Of a DNA stretch of 64,000 nt, positions 7,515 to 17,222 are shown piece after piece. Source of the DNA: an uncultured Eubacteriales bacterium (GTDB lineage Bacteria > Bacillota > Clostridia > Oscillospirales > Butyricicoccaceae). Both the position numbers and the translations under genes were made by a program. A model generated the notes under the pieces. That model was not told the origin of the DNA, searched no databases, and saw nothing but the letters and a program-made list of their open reading frames with translations. The first letter of the stretch is position 1. The number at the start of each line of letters is the position of its first letter. The stretch is taken from positions 62,001 to 126,000 of the forward strand of contig CAJTUM010000002.1 of NCBI GenBank assembly GCA_910579575.1, read 5' to 3'.

Positions 7515-9599
7515 ATGAAAAAGAAACTGTGGAAAATCGCCCAAGCCCAGCCCGAACAGGCGGCGCTGCTCCAGCGGGAGCTGGGTCTTTCCCCGCTGGC
7601 GGCTTCGGCTTTGGCCGCCCGAGGGCTCTGGGGCCGGCAGGCCCAGGATTTTTTGGACGCCTCTCTGAACCGCTTGGGAGACCCTTTCCTGCTGCCGGAT
7701 ATGGACAAGGCCGTAGCGGAAGTGCGGCGGGCGCTGGCCGCCGGCGACAAAATCGCCGTCTATGGCGATTACGATGTGGACGGCGTCACCGGCGCCGCCC
7801 TGTTGATGCAGTATCTCCGTTCTCAGGGGGCGGACTGCGTTTATTATATTCCAGATAGGCTCAGCGAAGGCTATGGACTCAACCAAGCCGCCGTCCGGCG
7901 GCTGGCGGAGGGAGGCTGCAAGCTGATGATTACGGTGGATTCCGGCATCACTGCTGTGGAAGAAATCGAGTATGCCGCCAGCCTGGGTATGAACGTGGTG
8001 GTGACGGACCATCACGAGTGCATGGACCAGCTGCCCCCGGCCTTGGCTGTGGTCAACCCCCGCCGGCCGGATTCCCCTTATCCTTTCCGGGAATTGGCGG
8101 GAGTGGGCGTGGCCTTCAAACTGGTCTGCGCCTTAGAGCGGAACCGTCCTCTGGAGGAGCTGATGGCCGAATACGCAGATATCGTGGCCATTGGCACGGT
8201 GGCGGACGTAATGCCTCTGGTGGAGGAAAATCGGACCATTGTGGCCTGCGGCCTGCGTCAACTGGAGCATACCAGAAACCAGGGCCTGCGGATGCTCATG
8301 CAAAAGCTGGGGCTGGACCCGGCCGCCGTCAGCGCCAACGCCGTAGGCTTTACGATGGCTCCCCGAATCAACGCCGCCGGACGCATGGGCGGCGCCGGGC
8401 AAGCGGCGGAGCTTTTTTTAACAGAAGATCCCCGGCAGGCTATGGCCCTGGCAGAGCAGCTATGCGAGCTGAATCGCCGAAGGCAGCAAGAGGAAAATGA
8501 TATTTTCCAGCAGATCACAAGCCGGCTGGACGGACAGTTCGACCCCCAGCGGGACAAGGCTCTGGCTCTTTGGGGCGAAAATTGGCACAACGGCGTCATT
8601 GGCATTGTGGCTTCCCGCCTGGCCGACCGTTACGGCGTGCCTACGGTGCTGATTTCTTTGGACGGCGACCAGGGCAAGGGCTCCGGCCGCAGCGTTCCCG
8701 GCTTCAATCTCTACGCCGCCCTGGAGCATTGCGGAGCGTTTCTGGAGAAATACGGAGGGCACGAGTTGGCGGCGGGCCTGACCGTCCGGCGGGAAAACTT
8801 AGAGGGCTTTCGTCGGGAGCTGCTGAACTACGCCGCCAGCCGGCTGGAGCAAGAACAGATTCAGCCCTCCATTTCGGTGGACTGCCTGGCCCAGCCGGAC
8901 CAGCTTTCTTTGGCTTCGGTGCAGTCCCTCTCCGCGCTGGAGCCCTTCGGCATGGGCAACCCTCAGCCTGTTTTCTGTATGCGGGAAATGACGGTGGAGG
9001 AAATTACCCCCATCAGCCAGGACAGGCACATCAAGCTCCAGCTCTCCAAAGAGGGGCAGACCTTTTTTGCCTTTCTTTTCGGCGTGGGCAGCGCCAACTG
9101 CCCTTTCCTATGCGGCGATCAAATCGACGCCGTTTTCTCCGCTGAAATCAACCGCTACCGGGGGCGGCAAAGCGTCCAGCTGGTGCTCAAAGACGCAGTC
9201 TGGTCTCAGCAGGAGGACGCTCAGGATCAACAATCCATGGAACTTTATCAGACCTTCTGTCAAGGCCGGCTGACAGACCCTGCGCAGGCTTTGGCTCTCC
9301 GCCCCGTCCGGGACGACCTGGTGGCTGTGTTCCGCCATGTCAAAGCCCGGGCCCGTCAGGGGCGTTTGCGGGTGTTGCCCCGCTCTCTTTACCGGCAAAT
9401 CCGCTATGAATCCGCCCGACCCATGAACCTGGGCAAGCTGCTGATTTGCCTGGATATTTTTCAGGAATTTGCTATTTTTGATTGCTCCTCTGCGGGAGAA
9501 CAGCTCGATATCGCCGTGCTGAACCGCCAAGGCAAGGCGGATATCAACGGCTCCAAAATCTTAAAACGGCTGGCGGAAGCCGGCAAATCCGAGGGATAG
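7515..9599 (+). CDS. recJ: Single-stranded-DNA-specific exonuclease RecJ
   Basis: 694 residues. The DHH phosphoesterase core shows the metal motifs D-Y-D-V-D-G (about 78-83) and V-T-D-H-H-E, followed by the DHHA1 domain with G-G-H-E-L-A-A-G-L and an OB-fold region. RecJ degrades single-stranded DNA 5' to 3' during recombination and mismatch repair in the cytosol. ATG 7515 has GGAGAAA upstream. A C-terminal region of about 120 residues after the OB fold is usual in Firmicute RecJ. The gene opens a co-directional block with relA 15 bases downstream. The apt gene often found between recJ and relA in Firmicutes is absent here. Confidence 0.95.
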   Translation: MKKKLWKIAQAQPEQAALLQRELGLSPLAASALAARGLWGRQAQDFLDASLNRLGDPFLLPDMDKAVAEVRRALAAGDKIAVYGDYDVDGVTGAALLMQYLRSQGADCVYYIPDRLSEGYGLNQAAVRRLAEGGCKLMITVDSGITAVEEIEYAASLGMNVVVTDHHECMDQLPPALAVVNPRRPDSPYPFRELAGVGVAFKLVCALERNRPLEELMAEYADIVAIGTVADVMPLVEENRTIVACGLRQLEHTRNQGLRMLMQKLGLDPAAVSANAVGFTMAPRINAAGRMGGAGQAAELFLTEDPRQAMALAEQLCELNRRRQQEENDIFQQITSRLDGQFDPQRDKALALWGENWHNGVIGIVASRLADRYGVPTVLISLDGDQGKGSGRSVPGFNLYAALEHCGAFLEKYGGHELAAGLTVRRENLEGFRRELLNYAASRLEQEQIQPSISVDCLAQPDQLSLASVQSLSALEPFGMGNPQPVFCMREMTVEEITPISQDRHIKLQLSKEGQTFFAFLFGVGSANCPFLCGDQIDAVFSAEINRYRGRQSVQLVLKDAVWSQQEDAQDQQSMELYQTFCQGRLTDPAQALALRPVRDDLVAVFRHVKARARQGRLRVLPRSLYRQIRYESARPMNLGKLLICLDIFQEFAIFDCSSAGEQLDIAVLNRQGKADINGSKILKRLAEAGKSEG

Positions 9600-9614
9600 A
9601 GCAGGTGATTACAG

Positions 9615-11855
9615 ATGAAGGAACCCCAGATGAACACGGAAATTTTTGAAACGGAAGCGGCCAAGCCCCAAGCGCCGGAGCCGGACAAAACCGATTACAG
9701 CCTGGAAACGCTGCTGGCCAAAGTGAAAGAGCACTCCCCTCTCTCTGATATAGAGAAAATTGAAAAAGCCTATTATTATGCGGAGGCGGCCCACCAGGGC
9801 CAAAAGCGCCGCAGCGGCGAGCCTTATTTTATCCACCCTGTGACAGTGGCGGGCATTCTGGCAGAGCTGGGCATGGACACGGATTCCATTGTATCCGGCC
9901 TGCTTCACGACGTGCTGGAGGATACCGAGGCCACCTACGCCATGGTGGAAAAGGAATTCGGCCGCTCTGTGGCGGATTTGGTCAACGGCGTCACCCGTCT
10001 GGGCAAAATCGCTTACAGCAGCAAAGAAGAATCCCAGATGGAAGACCTGCGCAAAATGTTTATCGCTATGGCCCGAGATATCCGGGTGATCATCATCAAG
10101 CTGGCCGACCGGCTGCACAACGCCCGGACATTCCGCTTTCTTTCTGAACAAAAGGCCCGAGATAAATCTCTGGAAACGATGGAGATTTACGCCCCTCTGG
10201 CCCACCGGCTGGGTATTGACAGCATCAAGTGCGAGCTGGAGGATATCTGCATCCAATACCTGGACCCTGTGGGCTATGGCTACATCATGGAGGAGATGGC
10301 GGGCAAAACCGACGAATACGAAGAATTTTTGCAGCGAGTGCAGCTGCGCATCAGCGAAAAGCTGCAAAGCGCCGGCATCGCCTGCGAAATGAAGGCCCGC
10401 GTCAAACACGTTTATAGCATTTATCGCAAAATGTATATCCAGAATCTGAATTTTTCCGAGATGTACGATATTTGCGCCGTGCGGGTGATTGTAGAAAAAC
10501 TCACCGACTGCTATAACGTGCTGGGTTTCGTCCACGACCTGTATCGCCCCATTCCAGGCCGGTTTAAGGATTATATCAGCAACCCCAAGCCCAACGGCTA
10601 TCAATCGCTGCACACCGTGGCCATCGGCCGAGAAGGCATCCCCTTCGAGGCGCAGATCCGCACGCAGGAAATGGACCAGACGGCGGAATACGGCGTGGCG
10701 GCTCACTGGAAATATAAAGACGGCCTGAAGGGCAAGCAGAACGAGCAGACGTTCGCCTGGATTCGCCAGCTGCTGGAATCCCAGCAGGACACTCAGGCGG
10801 AGGATTTCATCAAAAATATCAAGGTGGATTTGTTCAGCGAGGAAGTCTTTGTCTTCACTCCCAAAGGCGACGTCATCAATCTGCCCATGGGCGCCACCCC
10901 CATCGATTTCGCTTACGCCATCCATTCGGCTGTGGGCAACCGCATGACGGGCGCCAAAGTCAACGGCCGGCTGGTTCCCATCGATTACGAACTGAAGACC
11001 GGCGAAATCGTGGAAGTCCTCACCTCCAAGGAAACCAACGGCCCGGGCCGGGATTGGCTCAATCTGGCCAAAACGGCGGAGGCCCGCAACAAAATCAAGC
11101 AATGGTTCAAAAAGGAACGTCGAGAGGAAAACATCCAGCAGGGCCAGGCCGCTTTGGAGCGAGAGCTGAAAATCGCCCTTCTTTACAACGATTTTCAGAA
11201 AGAAGAGGTCTATGGTCCGGTGATCCATCGCTTTAATTTCAACACGCGGGAAGACCTGTACGCCAGCATCGGTTATGGCGGCGTTTCTTGCTCCAAGGTG
11301 ATGACAAAGATCCAGGAGGAGCTGGAGCGGCTCAACCGCCAGAAGATCAAAATCGAAGACCCCAAAACTCTGCTTCAGAAAAAGCGAGCCGCCAGCGACA
11401 GCGGCGTCATTGTGGAAGGAATCGACAACTGCCTGGTCAAATTCTCCAAATGCTGCACGCCCATTCCCGGCGACAATATCGTCGGTTTTGTCACCCGGGG
11501 CTACGGCGTTTCCGTCCACCGCACAGAGTGCGCCAACGTAGCGAAGGGCATGGAGAATACCGAGGAGTACGGCCGCTGGGTCCGGGTCTCCTGGGACCCT
11601 GAAACCAAATTCAAATTCAGCACCGGCATTCGCATCAAGGCCAAAGCTCAGGTGGGAATGCTGGCGGACATTATGCAGATTTTCAGCGTGATGAAAATCA
11701 ACGTCACCGAAATGAATGTGCGGGACATTGCCGGTCTGGGCAACTACTTCTGCACGTTGGAGGTCAAAGACCGGGAGCAGCTGGAAAGTATTCTCAACCG
11801 CGTGCGCAAGGTCAACGGGGTGGTGGAAGCCGCCCGCATTATGGAAGGCAAATAA
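9615..11855 (+). CDS. relA: Bifunctional (p)ppGpp synthetase/hydrolase RelA/SpoT (Rel)
   Basis: 746 residues with the full Rel order: HD hydrolase domain (about 60-160; the metal set appears in R-S-G-E-P-Y-F-I-H-P and L-L-H-D-V-L-E-D-T), synthetase domain (about 230-370, with G-R-F-K-D-Y-I), TGS (about 410-470), zinc-finger-like segment with C-C-T-P-I-P-G-D, and C-terminal ACT domain. It makes and degrades the stringent-response alarmone at the ribosome. The intact HD residues suggest that hydrolysis is retained, as expected for a single Rel in Firmicutes. It lies between recJ and dtd. Confidence 0.97.
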   Translation: MKEPQMNTEIFETEAAKPQAPEPDKTDYSLETLLAKVKEHSPLSDIEKIEKAYYYAEAAHQGQKRRSGEPYFIHPVTVAGILAELGMDTDSIVSGLLHDVLEDTEATYAMVEKEFGRSVADLVNGVTRLGKIAYSSKEESQMEDLRKMFIAMARDIRVIIIKLADRLHNARTFRFLSEQKARDKSLETMEIYAPLAHRLGIDSIKCELEDICIQYLDPVGYGYIMEEMAGKTDEYEEFLQRVQLRISEKLQSAGIACEMKARVKHVYSIYRKMYIQNLNFSEMYDICAVRVIVEKLTDCYNVLGFVHDLYRPIPGRFKDYISNPKPNGYQSLHTVAIGREGIPFEAQIRTQEMDQTAEYGVAAHWKYKDGLKGKQNEQTFAWIRQLLESQQDTQAEDFIKNIKVDLFSEEVFVFTPKGDVINLPMGATPIDFAYAIHSAVGNRMTGAKVNGRLVPIDYELKTGEIVEVLTSKETNGPGRDWLNLAKTAEARNKIKQWFKKERREENIQQGQAALERELKIALLYNDFQKEEVYGPVIHRFNFNTREDLYASIGYGGVSCSKVMTKIQEELERLNRQKIKIEDPKTLLQKKRAASDSGVIVEGIDNCLVKFSKCCTPIPGDNIVGFVTRGYGVSVHRTECANVAKGMENTEEYGRWVRVSWDPETKFKFSTGIRIKAKAQVGMLADIMQIFSVMKINVTEMNVRDIAGLGNYFCTLEVKDREQLESILNRVRKVNGVVEAARIMEGK

Positions 11856-11874
11856 AACGGAAAGGAGAGATTCC

Positions 11875-12336
11875 ATGCGCGCGGTTGTAATCCGAACCAG
11901 CGGCGCCTCCCTGACGGCCGACGGCCAGCCCCGGGGACAAATTGCGCAAGGCTTGGTTGTGCTGGTGGGCGTTACTCACAGCGACGGGCCGGAACAGGCC
12001 GCTTATCTGGCGGAAAAATGCGCTCGGCTACGGATTTTTGAGGATGAAAACGGCAAACTCAACCGGTCTCTGGCCGACGTGGGCGGCAAAATGATGGTGG
12101 TTTCCAATTTCACTCTGTACGCCGACTGCTCCCACGGCCGGCGGCCGGATTTTTTGGCCGCCGCCAAGCCGGCCCAATCCCAACCGCTCTATGAGCGGTT
12201 TCTGGCCGAGCTGGACCGGCTGGAGGTCCCTTATTGCAGCGGCGTTTTTGGCGCCGATATGAAAATCGACCATGTGAACGACGGGCCTGTGACTATCTTG
12301 ATGGACACCGACCAAATGATGAAAAAGAAGGGATGA
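11875..12336 (+). CDS. dtd: D-aminoacyl-tRNA deacylase DTD
   Basis: 153 residues. It shows the family start M-R-A-V-V-I-R-T-S-G-A-S-L, the active-site S-N-F-T-L-Y-A-D (DTD S-Q-F-T-L-like motif) and the C-terminal N-D-G-P-V-T-I Gly-cisPro-type motif. The enzyme removes D-amino acids (and glycine) mischarged on tRNA. A clean AAAGGAG precedes ATG 11875, 19 bases after relA. The relA-dtd neighbourhood is a conserved Firmicute arrangement. The stop overlaps a possible upstream ATG of the next gene. Confidence 0.95.
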   Translation: MRAVVIRTSGASLTADGQPRGQIAQGLVVLVGVTHSDGPEQAAYLAEKCARLRIFEDENGKLNRSLADVGGKMMVVSNFTLYADCSHGRRPDFLAAAKPAQSQPLYERFLAELDRLEVPYCSGVFGADMKIDHVNDGPVTILMDTDQMMKKKG

Positions 12337-12341
12337 AGCCC

Positions 12342-12992
12342 ATGAAAATCGAAGCGCTGCGGGTGGGGCCTCTGGCTACCAACTGCTATCTGCTGGGCGA
12401 CGAGGAAAGCGGCCTGTGCGCCGTCGTGGACCCTGGCGCCCAGTGCCAAAAGAAAATCCTGCCCGCTTTGGAGCAATTCGGCATGAAATGCGCCATGATC
12501 TTGCTGACTCATGGCCATTACGACCATATTATGGCCCTGAAGGACCTGAAGGACGCCGTCGGCGCGCCCATCTATATCCACGAGAAGGACGCTCATATGC
12601 TGACGGAGGACTATCTGAAAGACTGGAAAGCGGCGGCGGCCCAAGGCTACCGGCAGGCGCTGGCGGACAAACTGCTGCGGGACGGGGACAAAATCCAGTT
12701 GGGCAATCTGGAGATCACAGTCATGAATACCCCAGGCCACACTCCGGGCAGTTGCGTCTATCTGTGCCAGGACGCCATGTTCGCCGGAGACACCTTGTTT
12801 CGGGGAGGCTGCGGCCGATGGGACCTGGACGGCGGCAGCATGGAGCAGATGATGGAAAGCCTGCGCCGGCTGGCCGCTCTGCCGGGCGACTGGCGGGCGC
12901 TGCCCGGTCACGACGCCGCCACTACCCTGGAAACCGAGCGGCAGACCAATCCTTATATGATACAGGCTGTCCGCCATGCAGATCGTCATTGA
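12342..12992 (+). CDS. MBL-fold metallo-hydrolase (glyoxalase II-like)
   Basis: 216 residues with the metallo-beta-lactamase metal site T-H-G-H-Y-D-H (HxHxDH), a further His in N-T-P-G-H-T-P-G and Asp in F-A-G-D-T-L-F, and a final P-G-H-D. These bind two metals; proteins of this size hydrolyse thioesters such as S-lactoylglutathione-like compounds or related substrates, but the true substrate is unknown. Start is ATG 12342 with AAGGG upstream; ATG 12333, overlapping the dtd stop, is an alternative. It overlaps hemZ by 17 bases, so the genes are likely translationally coupled. Confidence 0.88.
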   Translation: MKIEALRVGPLATNCYLLGDEESGLCAVVDPGAQCQKKILPALEQFGMKCAMILLTHGHYDHIMALKDLKDAVGAPIYIHEKDAHMLTEDYLKDWKAAAAQGYRQALADKLLRDGDKIQLGNLEITVMNTPGHTPGSCVYLCQDAMFAGDTLFRGGCGRWDLDGGSMEQMMESLRRLAALPGDWRALPGHDAATTLETERQTNPYMIQAVRHADRH

Positions 12993-14427
12993 GCGCTTCC
13001 CCAGCCTGGAAACCGCCCTTCACGAAACCTTGGTCTGCCTTCTGCCCGAGGAGCGCCACGGCGTGGGAGAAAGCTATGGAGAATATGGGGCGCTGCGCTG
13101 CCGATTGGAAGAGGATTCCGCTTCCTTTACCGCCTATGTCCAGGCCCGACGGGGAGAAACGGTCTGCGAGGCGTCCTTCCAGGTAGAAAAAGAGGGAGAT
13201 TCCCCCATTCAGCGCAAGCGGGCCGCTACTCGAGCGGCCAAAACCGCCGCCTACCGGGCTGTGTTGGGCTTTCTGGAGGCGCCGCCTCCTTGGGGCGCCA
13301 TGAGCGGCGTCAAGCCTGCGAAGCCTTTGCGTCAGGCGTTTCCTCATGGCTTTACCGACCAGCAGGCTCACCGGCTGCTGGCCGAGCGCTTTGATATCGC
13401 CCCTTCTCGCCGGCGGCTGACCATTCAATGCGCTCGCCAAGCCATGGCCTGCGAAAATTCTTTGGCGCCCAATCAGGGGGCGCTGTATATCGGCATTCCC
13501 TTCTGCCCCAGCAAATGCGTGTACTGCTCTTTTGTCAGCAGCGCCACCGCCCAATCCGGCCCTTTGATCGAGCCTTATCTACAGGCTCTGTTGAGCGAAA
13601 TCCAGGCCGCCGGCCAGGGGCTGGCTCAGAGCAATTTTGGCTTAGACAGCCTGTATATCGGCGGCGGAACTCCCACGATCTTATCCGCCGCTCAGCTGGA
13701 CCGGCTGCTGACCCATGTGGAAACCTGCCTGCCTCGCCCTGGGGAACTGACGGTTGAGGCCGGTCGACCGGACACCGTTACTCAGGATAAGCTGGCCGTA
13801 TTGGCGGCCCACGGCGTGGGGCGCATCAGCGTCAACCCCCAGAGTATGCAGAACCATGTGCTGGCCCAAGCCAGCCGGCCTCATACCGCCGCTCAGATTG
13901 TGGATTGCTATCGCTTAGCTCGAAAAATGGGGGACTTCGCCGTCAATATGGATTTAATCGCCGGCCTGCCCGGCGATTCTGAGCAAGGTTTTTTGGATAG
14001 CGTAGACCAATTGATCGCCCTGGAACCAGAAAATATCACCATTCACTGCTTAGCCCGCAAAAAGGGCTCTCCCCTGCGCTTCGGCAAGCAGGGCCTGCTG
14101 CCTGCCGCTCTGTTGGACGAAGCCTATGACAGGCTGGAAAAGGCCGGCTACGCCCCCTACTACCTGTACCGCCAAAAATACATCGCCGGCAATCTGGAAA
14201 ACGTGGGCTTCGCCAAACCGGGCCATGTGTGCCGATACAATATCTGCATGATGGAGGAACTCTGTCCCGTAATCGCCCTGGGCGCCGGCGGCGTCACCAA
14301 ATTATGCGCCGACGGGGGCCGCAGCGTTTCCCGCATCACCAACCCCAAATATCCCAAGGAATACATCGACAGAGCTCAGGAGATCGCCCAGAGCAAGGCG
14401 AGTCTGCGGCTGCCAGAGCCCCGTTGA
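12976..14427 (+). CDS. hemZ: Coproporphyrinogen III dehydrogenase-like radical SAM protein HemZ
   Basis: 483 residues. The radical SAM cluster motif is C177-P-S-K-C181-V-Y-C184, followed by the G-G-G-T-P-T loop and a HemN-like C-terminal domain. About 165 residues precede the cluster, as is characteristic of HemZ compared with shorter HemN. In Bacillus HemZ was proposed as an oxygen-independent coproporphyrinogen oxidase; the exact reaction in strict anaerobes is uncertain. The ATG at 12976 lies inside the MBL gene and has a poor ribosome site, which fits translational coupling. relA-dtd-MBL-hemZ is a common clostridial order. Confidence 0.9.
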   Translation: MQIVIERFPSLETALHETLVCLLPEERHGVGESYGEYGALRCRLEEDSASFTAYVQARRGETVCEASFQVEKEGDSPIQRKRAATRAAKTAAYRAVLGFLEAPPPWGAMSGVKPAKPLRQAFPHGFTDQQAHRLLAERFDIAPSRRRLTIQCARQAMACENSLAPNQGALYIGIPFCPSKCVYCSFVSSATAQSGPLIEPYLQALLSEIQAAGQGLAQSNFGLDSLYIGGGTPTILSAAQLDRLLTHVETCLPRPGELTVEAGRPDTVTQDKLAVLAAHGVGRISVNPQSMQNHVLAQASRPHTAAQIVDCYRLARKMGDFAVNMDLIAGLPGDSEQGFLDSVDQLIALEPENITIHCLARKKGSPLRFGKQGLLPAALLDEAYDRLEKAGYAPYYLYRQKYIAGNLENVGFAKPGHVCRYNICMMEELCPVIALGAGGVTKLCADGGRSVSRITNPKYPKEYIDRAQEIAQSKASLRLPEPR

Positions 14428-14452
14428 ATCGGAGGGACGATTTTGTTATACT
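14424..14452 (+). promoter_or_regulatory. Promoter of the zinc-ribbon gene, overlapping the hemZ stop
   Basis: TTGAAT (14424-14429) and TATACT (14447-14452) are separated by 17 bases, 64 bases before the next start codon. Confidence 0.65.
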
Positions 14453-14515
14453 GAGAATAGAATGAATGGGGCGGCTCTGCTCCGCCCACAACCACCCTGG
14501 AAAGGAGCGAGACGG

Positions 14516-14908
14516 ATGGACCCGAGAATGAACGATATGTTGGAAAAAATGCGCATAGCCGCCGCTCAGACCGCCCAAGCCATGGGCAAAGCTGCGGATA
14601 TCGCCAGCAAGAAGACCAACGAATTTGTGGCCGGCGCCAAAAGCAACTTGCAGATTTACGAGCTGAATTCCCAGATTGAGGCTTTGATGCGGGAAATTGG
14701 CCGCTGCGTCTACTTAGCCCACGCCGGCGCCCAAACCGACGCCGATGAGATTGACGCCAAGCTCGCCGCTATCGACGAAAAATACGCCTTAATCGCCAAA
14801 ATGAAAGAGGAATCCAACTGCCAGCGTCCCGCCGGCCGCTGCCCTGCCTGCGGCGGCGTTTGCGGCCCGGAGGACGCTTACTGCAAGCACTGCGGCAGCC
14901 AGCTCTAA
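14516..14908 (+). CDS. Small coiled-coil protein with C-terminal zinc ribbon
   Basis: 130 residues. Residues 1-95 are Ala/Lys/Glu-rich helix with heptad character (K-A-A-D-I-A-S-K-K-T-N-E-F). The last 25 residues form a zinc ribbon with two knuckles, C-P-A-C-G-G and C-K-H-C-G-S. Similar small zinc-ribbon proteins are frequent in Firmicutes and have no assigned role. It has its own promoter, an AAAGGAG site 9 bases before ATG 14516 and its own terminator, so it is monocistronic. No signal peptide. Confidence 0.75.
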   Translation: MDPRMNDMLEKMRIAAAQTAQAMGKAADIASKKTNEFVAGAKSNLQIYELNSQIEALMREIGRCVYLAHAGAQTDADEIDAKLAAIDEKYALIAKMKEESNCQRPAGRCPACGGVCGPEDAYCKHCGSQL

Positions 14909-14937
14909 AAACCGAGTAAACGCCAAGCAAAAATCCA

Positions 14938-14973
14938 GGGGCGTCGGACGGCCCCGCCGCCGGCGCCCTTTTT
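14938..14973 (+). terminator. Terminator of the zinc-ribbon gene
   Basis: GGGGCGTCGG pairs with CCGGCGCCC (one G-U pair) across a C-rich loop and is followed by TTTTT. Confidence 0.75.
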
Positions 14974-15014
14974 GCTGTCCGCCTGGCGGACAAGCTCTTT
15001 CAGGAGGAAAACCC

Positions 15015-15836
15015 ATGTTGACTTATCAAGATTACCAGCAAAGCGCTCAATACATCCGCGAGCAAATCGGGGATTTTCAGCCGGAAATCCTGCTGACGCT
15101 TGGCTCTGGCCTGGGCTTTCTGGCCGACGAGGCGGAGAATCCTATCATCGTGCCTTATGGCCAAATCCCCCATTTCAAAACCTCCACTGCGCCAGACCAT
15201 GCGGGCCGCTTCGTCTTCGGCAAGCTGGCGGGTCGACCGGTTATGATTATGCAGGGTCGGTTGCACCTTTACGAAGGCTATGACGCCCAACAGGTCGTCT
15301 TCCCTGTGCGCGTAGCCCGGCTGCTGGGGGCCCAGACCTTTGTGGTCACCAACGCCTGCGGCGCTATCAACGCCGAATACAAGGTAGGCGAGCTGATGCT
15401 GATCGCCGACCATATCCGTCTCTTCGACCCAGACCCGCTGATCGGCCCCAATATTGAGGAATTTGGCCCTCGGTTCTGCGATATGACCTATGCGTATGAC
15501 CCAGAGCTGCGGCAGATCGCCCGAGAGGAAGCCGCTCGCCTGGGAATGCCGCTGCATGAGGGCGTCTATTTTTATTTCACCGGACCCCAGTTTGAAACTC
15601 CGGCAGAAATCCGGGCAGCCCGGCTGCTGGGCGGCGACGCTGCTGGAATGTCCACTGTGCCCGAAGTGATCTGCGCCAATCACTGCGGCATGAAGACGCT
15701 GGGCTTCTCCCTGGTCACCAATATGGCTGCCGGAATGCTCAGCCAGCGGCTGGACGGCGTGGACGTGCTCCAGGCGGCGGAACAGGCCAAAGGCGATTTT
15801 TCCGCCCTGATTCGTGCCTGCTTGCTGCGCATATAA
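15015..15836 (+). CDS. Purine nucleoside phosphorylase
   Basis: 273 residues, the trimeric PNP size. Motifs: L-G-S-G-L-G phosphate loop (about 30-35), G-R-L-H-L-Y-E-G-Y, T-N-A-C-G-A-I, and the purine-binding stretch Y-F-T-G-P-Q-F-E-T-P-A-E-I with A-A-G-M-S-T-V-P-E, followed by S-L-V-T-N-M-A-A-G. It cleaves inosine or guanosine with phosphate to base and ribose-1-phosphate. A good AGGAGG precedes ATG 15015. The MTA/SAH deaminase follows after only 10 bases, which joins purine salvage with recycling of SAM by-products: deaminated nucleosides are potential PNP substrates. Confidence 0.93.
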   Translation: MLTYQDYQQSAQYIREQIGDFQPEILLTLGSGLGFLADEAENPIIVPYGQIPHFKTSTAPDHAGRFVFGKLAGRPVMIMQGRLHLYEGYDAQQVVFPVRVARLLGAQTFVVTNACGAINAEYKVGELMLIADHIRLFDPDPLIGPNIEEFGPRFCDMTYAYDPELRQIAREEAARLGMPLHEGVYFYFTGPQFETPAEIRAARLLGGDAAGMSTVPEVICANHCGMKTLGFSLVTNMAAGMLSQRLDGVDVLQAAEQAKGDFSALIRACLLRI

Positions 15837-15846
15837 AGGAGGATTT

Positions 15847-17154
15847 ATGGAGCTTCTCATCAAAAATACAACCGCCGTCTCCATGGACGACGCCAATCCG
15901 GTGGTGGAACGCTGCTATATTGGCGTGAACCAAGGAAAAATCTGTTGGTTCTCCCAACAGCCTCCAGAGGAACCAGCAGACCGGACGATAGACGGCGCCG
16001 GCAAGCTGGCCCTGCCCGGCCTGGTCAACGCCCACACGCATCTGCCCATGACCCTGCTGCGGGGCTATGCCGACGATTACGCCCTGCAGGAATGGTTGAA
16101 CGACCATATTTTCCCGGCAGAAGCTAAGCTGGACGCCCGTTGCGTCCGGGTCGGCGCCGCCCTGGGCGTGGCAGAATGTCTGCGCTTTGGCGTCACCTCC
16201 GTCACCGATATGTATTTTCAACTGCCGACCATTGCGGAGGTCTGCTTTCAGGCGGGGATCAAGGCCAATCTATGCAATGCGGGCATGAGCTTCGACCCTG
16301 CGCATTATGACTTTGAAACGGCCAATGAAACCCGGGAAACCCGGGAGGCTCTAACGAACTGGCACATGGCAGACGGCGGCCGCATCCGCATCGAGGCCGG
16401 CGTTCACGCCGAATACACCTCTTTTCCCGCCCTCTGGCGGGCCGAAGCAGATTTTGCCCAAGAACATGGCCTACAAATGCACCTGCATCTTTCGGAGACC
16501 CAAAAGGAGCATCAGGAATGCCTGGCCCGTTGGGACAAGACGCCGACCCAAGTATTAGCGGAATACGGCGTGTTCGACGCCCGAACCACAGCCGCCCACG
16601 GCGTCTGGCTTACTCAGCCGGACATGGAGTTGCTGGCGGAAAAGGGCGCCGCTGTGGCTCACAACCCAGTCAGCAACCTAAAGCTGGCCAGCGGCGTGGC
16701 TCCCGTGACAAAAATGCTGGAAAAAGGCGTCGCCGTGGCGTTGGGCACAGACGGCATGGCCAGCAACAACAACCACGATCTATTCGAGGAAATCAAGCTG
16801 TGCGCCATTTTGCAGAAGGGAATCTCCGGCGACCCCCAGGCTCTGCCCGCCTGGCAGGCCCTGCGCTGCGCTACCCAAGGCGGCGCCTATGCCCAAGGCC
16901 GCGAGACGGAATGCGGCGCGCTGCGATTGGGTATGGACGCAGACCTGATCCTGCTGGACGCCTCCGTCCCCTCCATGCAGCCCATGCACAACCCGATTTC
17001 TTCCCTGTGCTACAGCGCCTCGGGCCGCGACGTGCGCCTGACCATGGTTCGGGGAAAAATCCTCTATGAAAACGGCGAATTCTATACCATCGACCTGGAA
17101 AAGGTCCTCCACGAGGCTAAAACCTACGCTCTCCCCCGGATTTTGGGGAAATAA
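15847..17154 (+). CDS. mtaD: 5-methylthioadenosine/S-adenosylhomocysteine deaminase (amidohydrolase)
   Basis: 435 residues, amidohydrolase superfamily. Metal ligands are visible in order: N-A-H-T-H-L-P-M, H-L-H-L-S-E, A-A-H-G-V-W-L and the catalytic L-G-T-D-G; the S-N-N-N-H-D-L stretch after it is typical of the MTA/SAH/Trz group. It would deaminate MTA, SAH or adenosine to inosyl products. Start is ATG 15847, 8 bases after AAAGGAGG. It is co-transcribed with PNP and ends at a strong terminator. Substrate choice within the group cannot be decided from sequence reading. Confidence 0.88.
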   Translation: MELLIKNTTAVSMDDANPVVERCYIGVNQGKICWFSQQPPEEPADRTIDGAGKLALPGLVNAHTHLPMTLLRGYADDYALQEWLNDHIFPAEAKLDARCVRVGAALGVAECLRFGVTSVTDMYFQLPTIAEVCFQAGIKANLCNAGMSFDPAHYDFETANETRETREALTNWHMADGGRIRIEAGVHAEYTSFPALWRAEADFAQEHGLQMHLHLSETQKEHQECLARWDKTPTQVLAEYGVFDARTTAAHGVWLTQPDMELLAEKGAAVAHNPVSNLKLASGVAPVTKMLEKGVAVALGTDGMASNNNHDLFEEIKLCAILQKGISGDPQALPAWQALRCATQGGAYAQGRETECGALRLGMDADLILLDASVPSMQPMHNPISSLCYSASGRDVRLTMVRGKILYENGEFYTIDLEKVLHEAKTYALPRILGK

Positions 17155-17222
17155 CGAAAGTAAGGCGCCGTCCTACGCCCCGTAACCTTTTTGGAAAAAG
17201 GGGTTGAACCGAAAACAGAAAC

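Noticed and set aside
9609..11876. 755-codon open frame on the minus strand opposite relA
   Set aside because: Exact antisense shadow of a clear relA gene; GC-rich codons lack stops on the other strand, no ribosome site and no family motifs.
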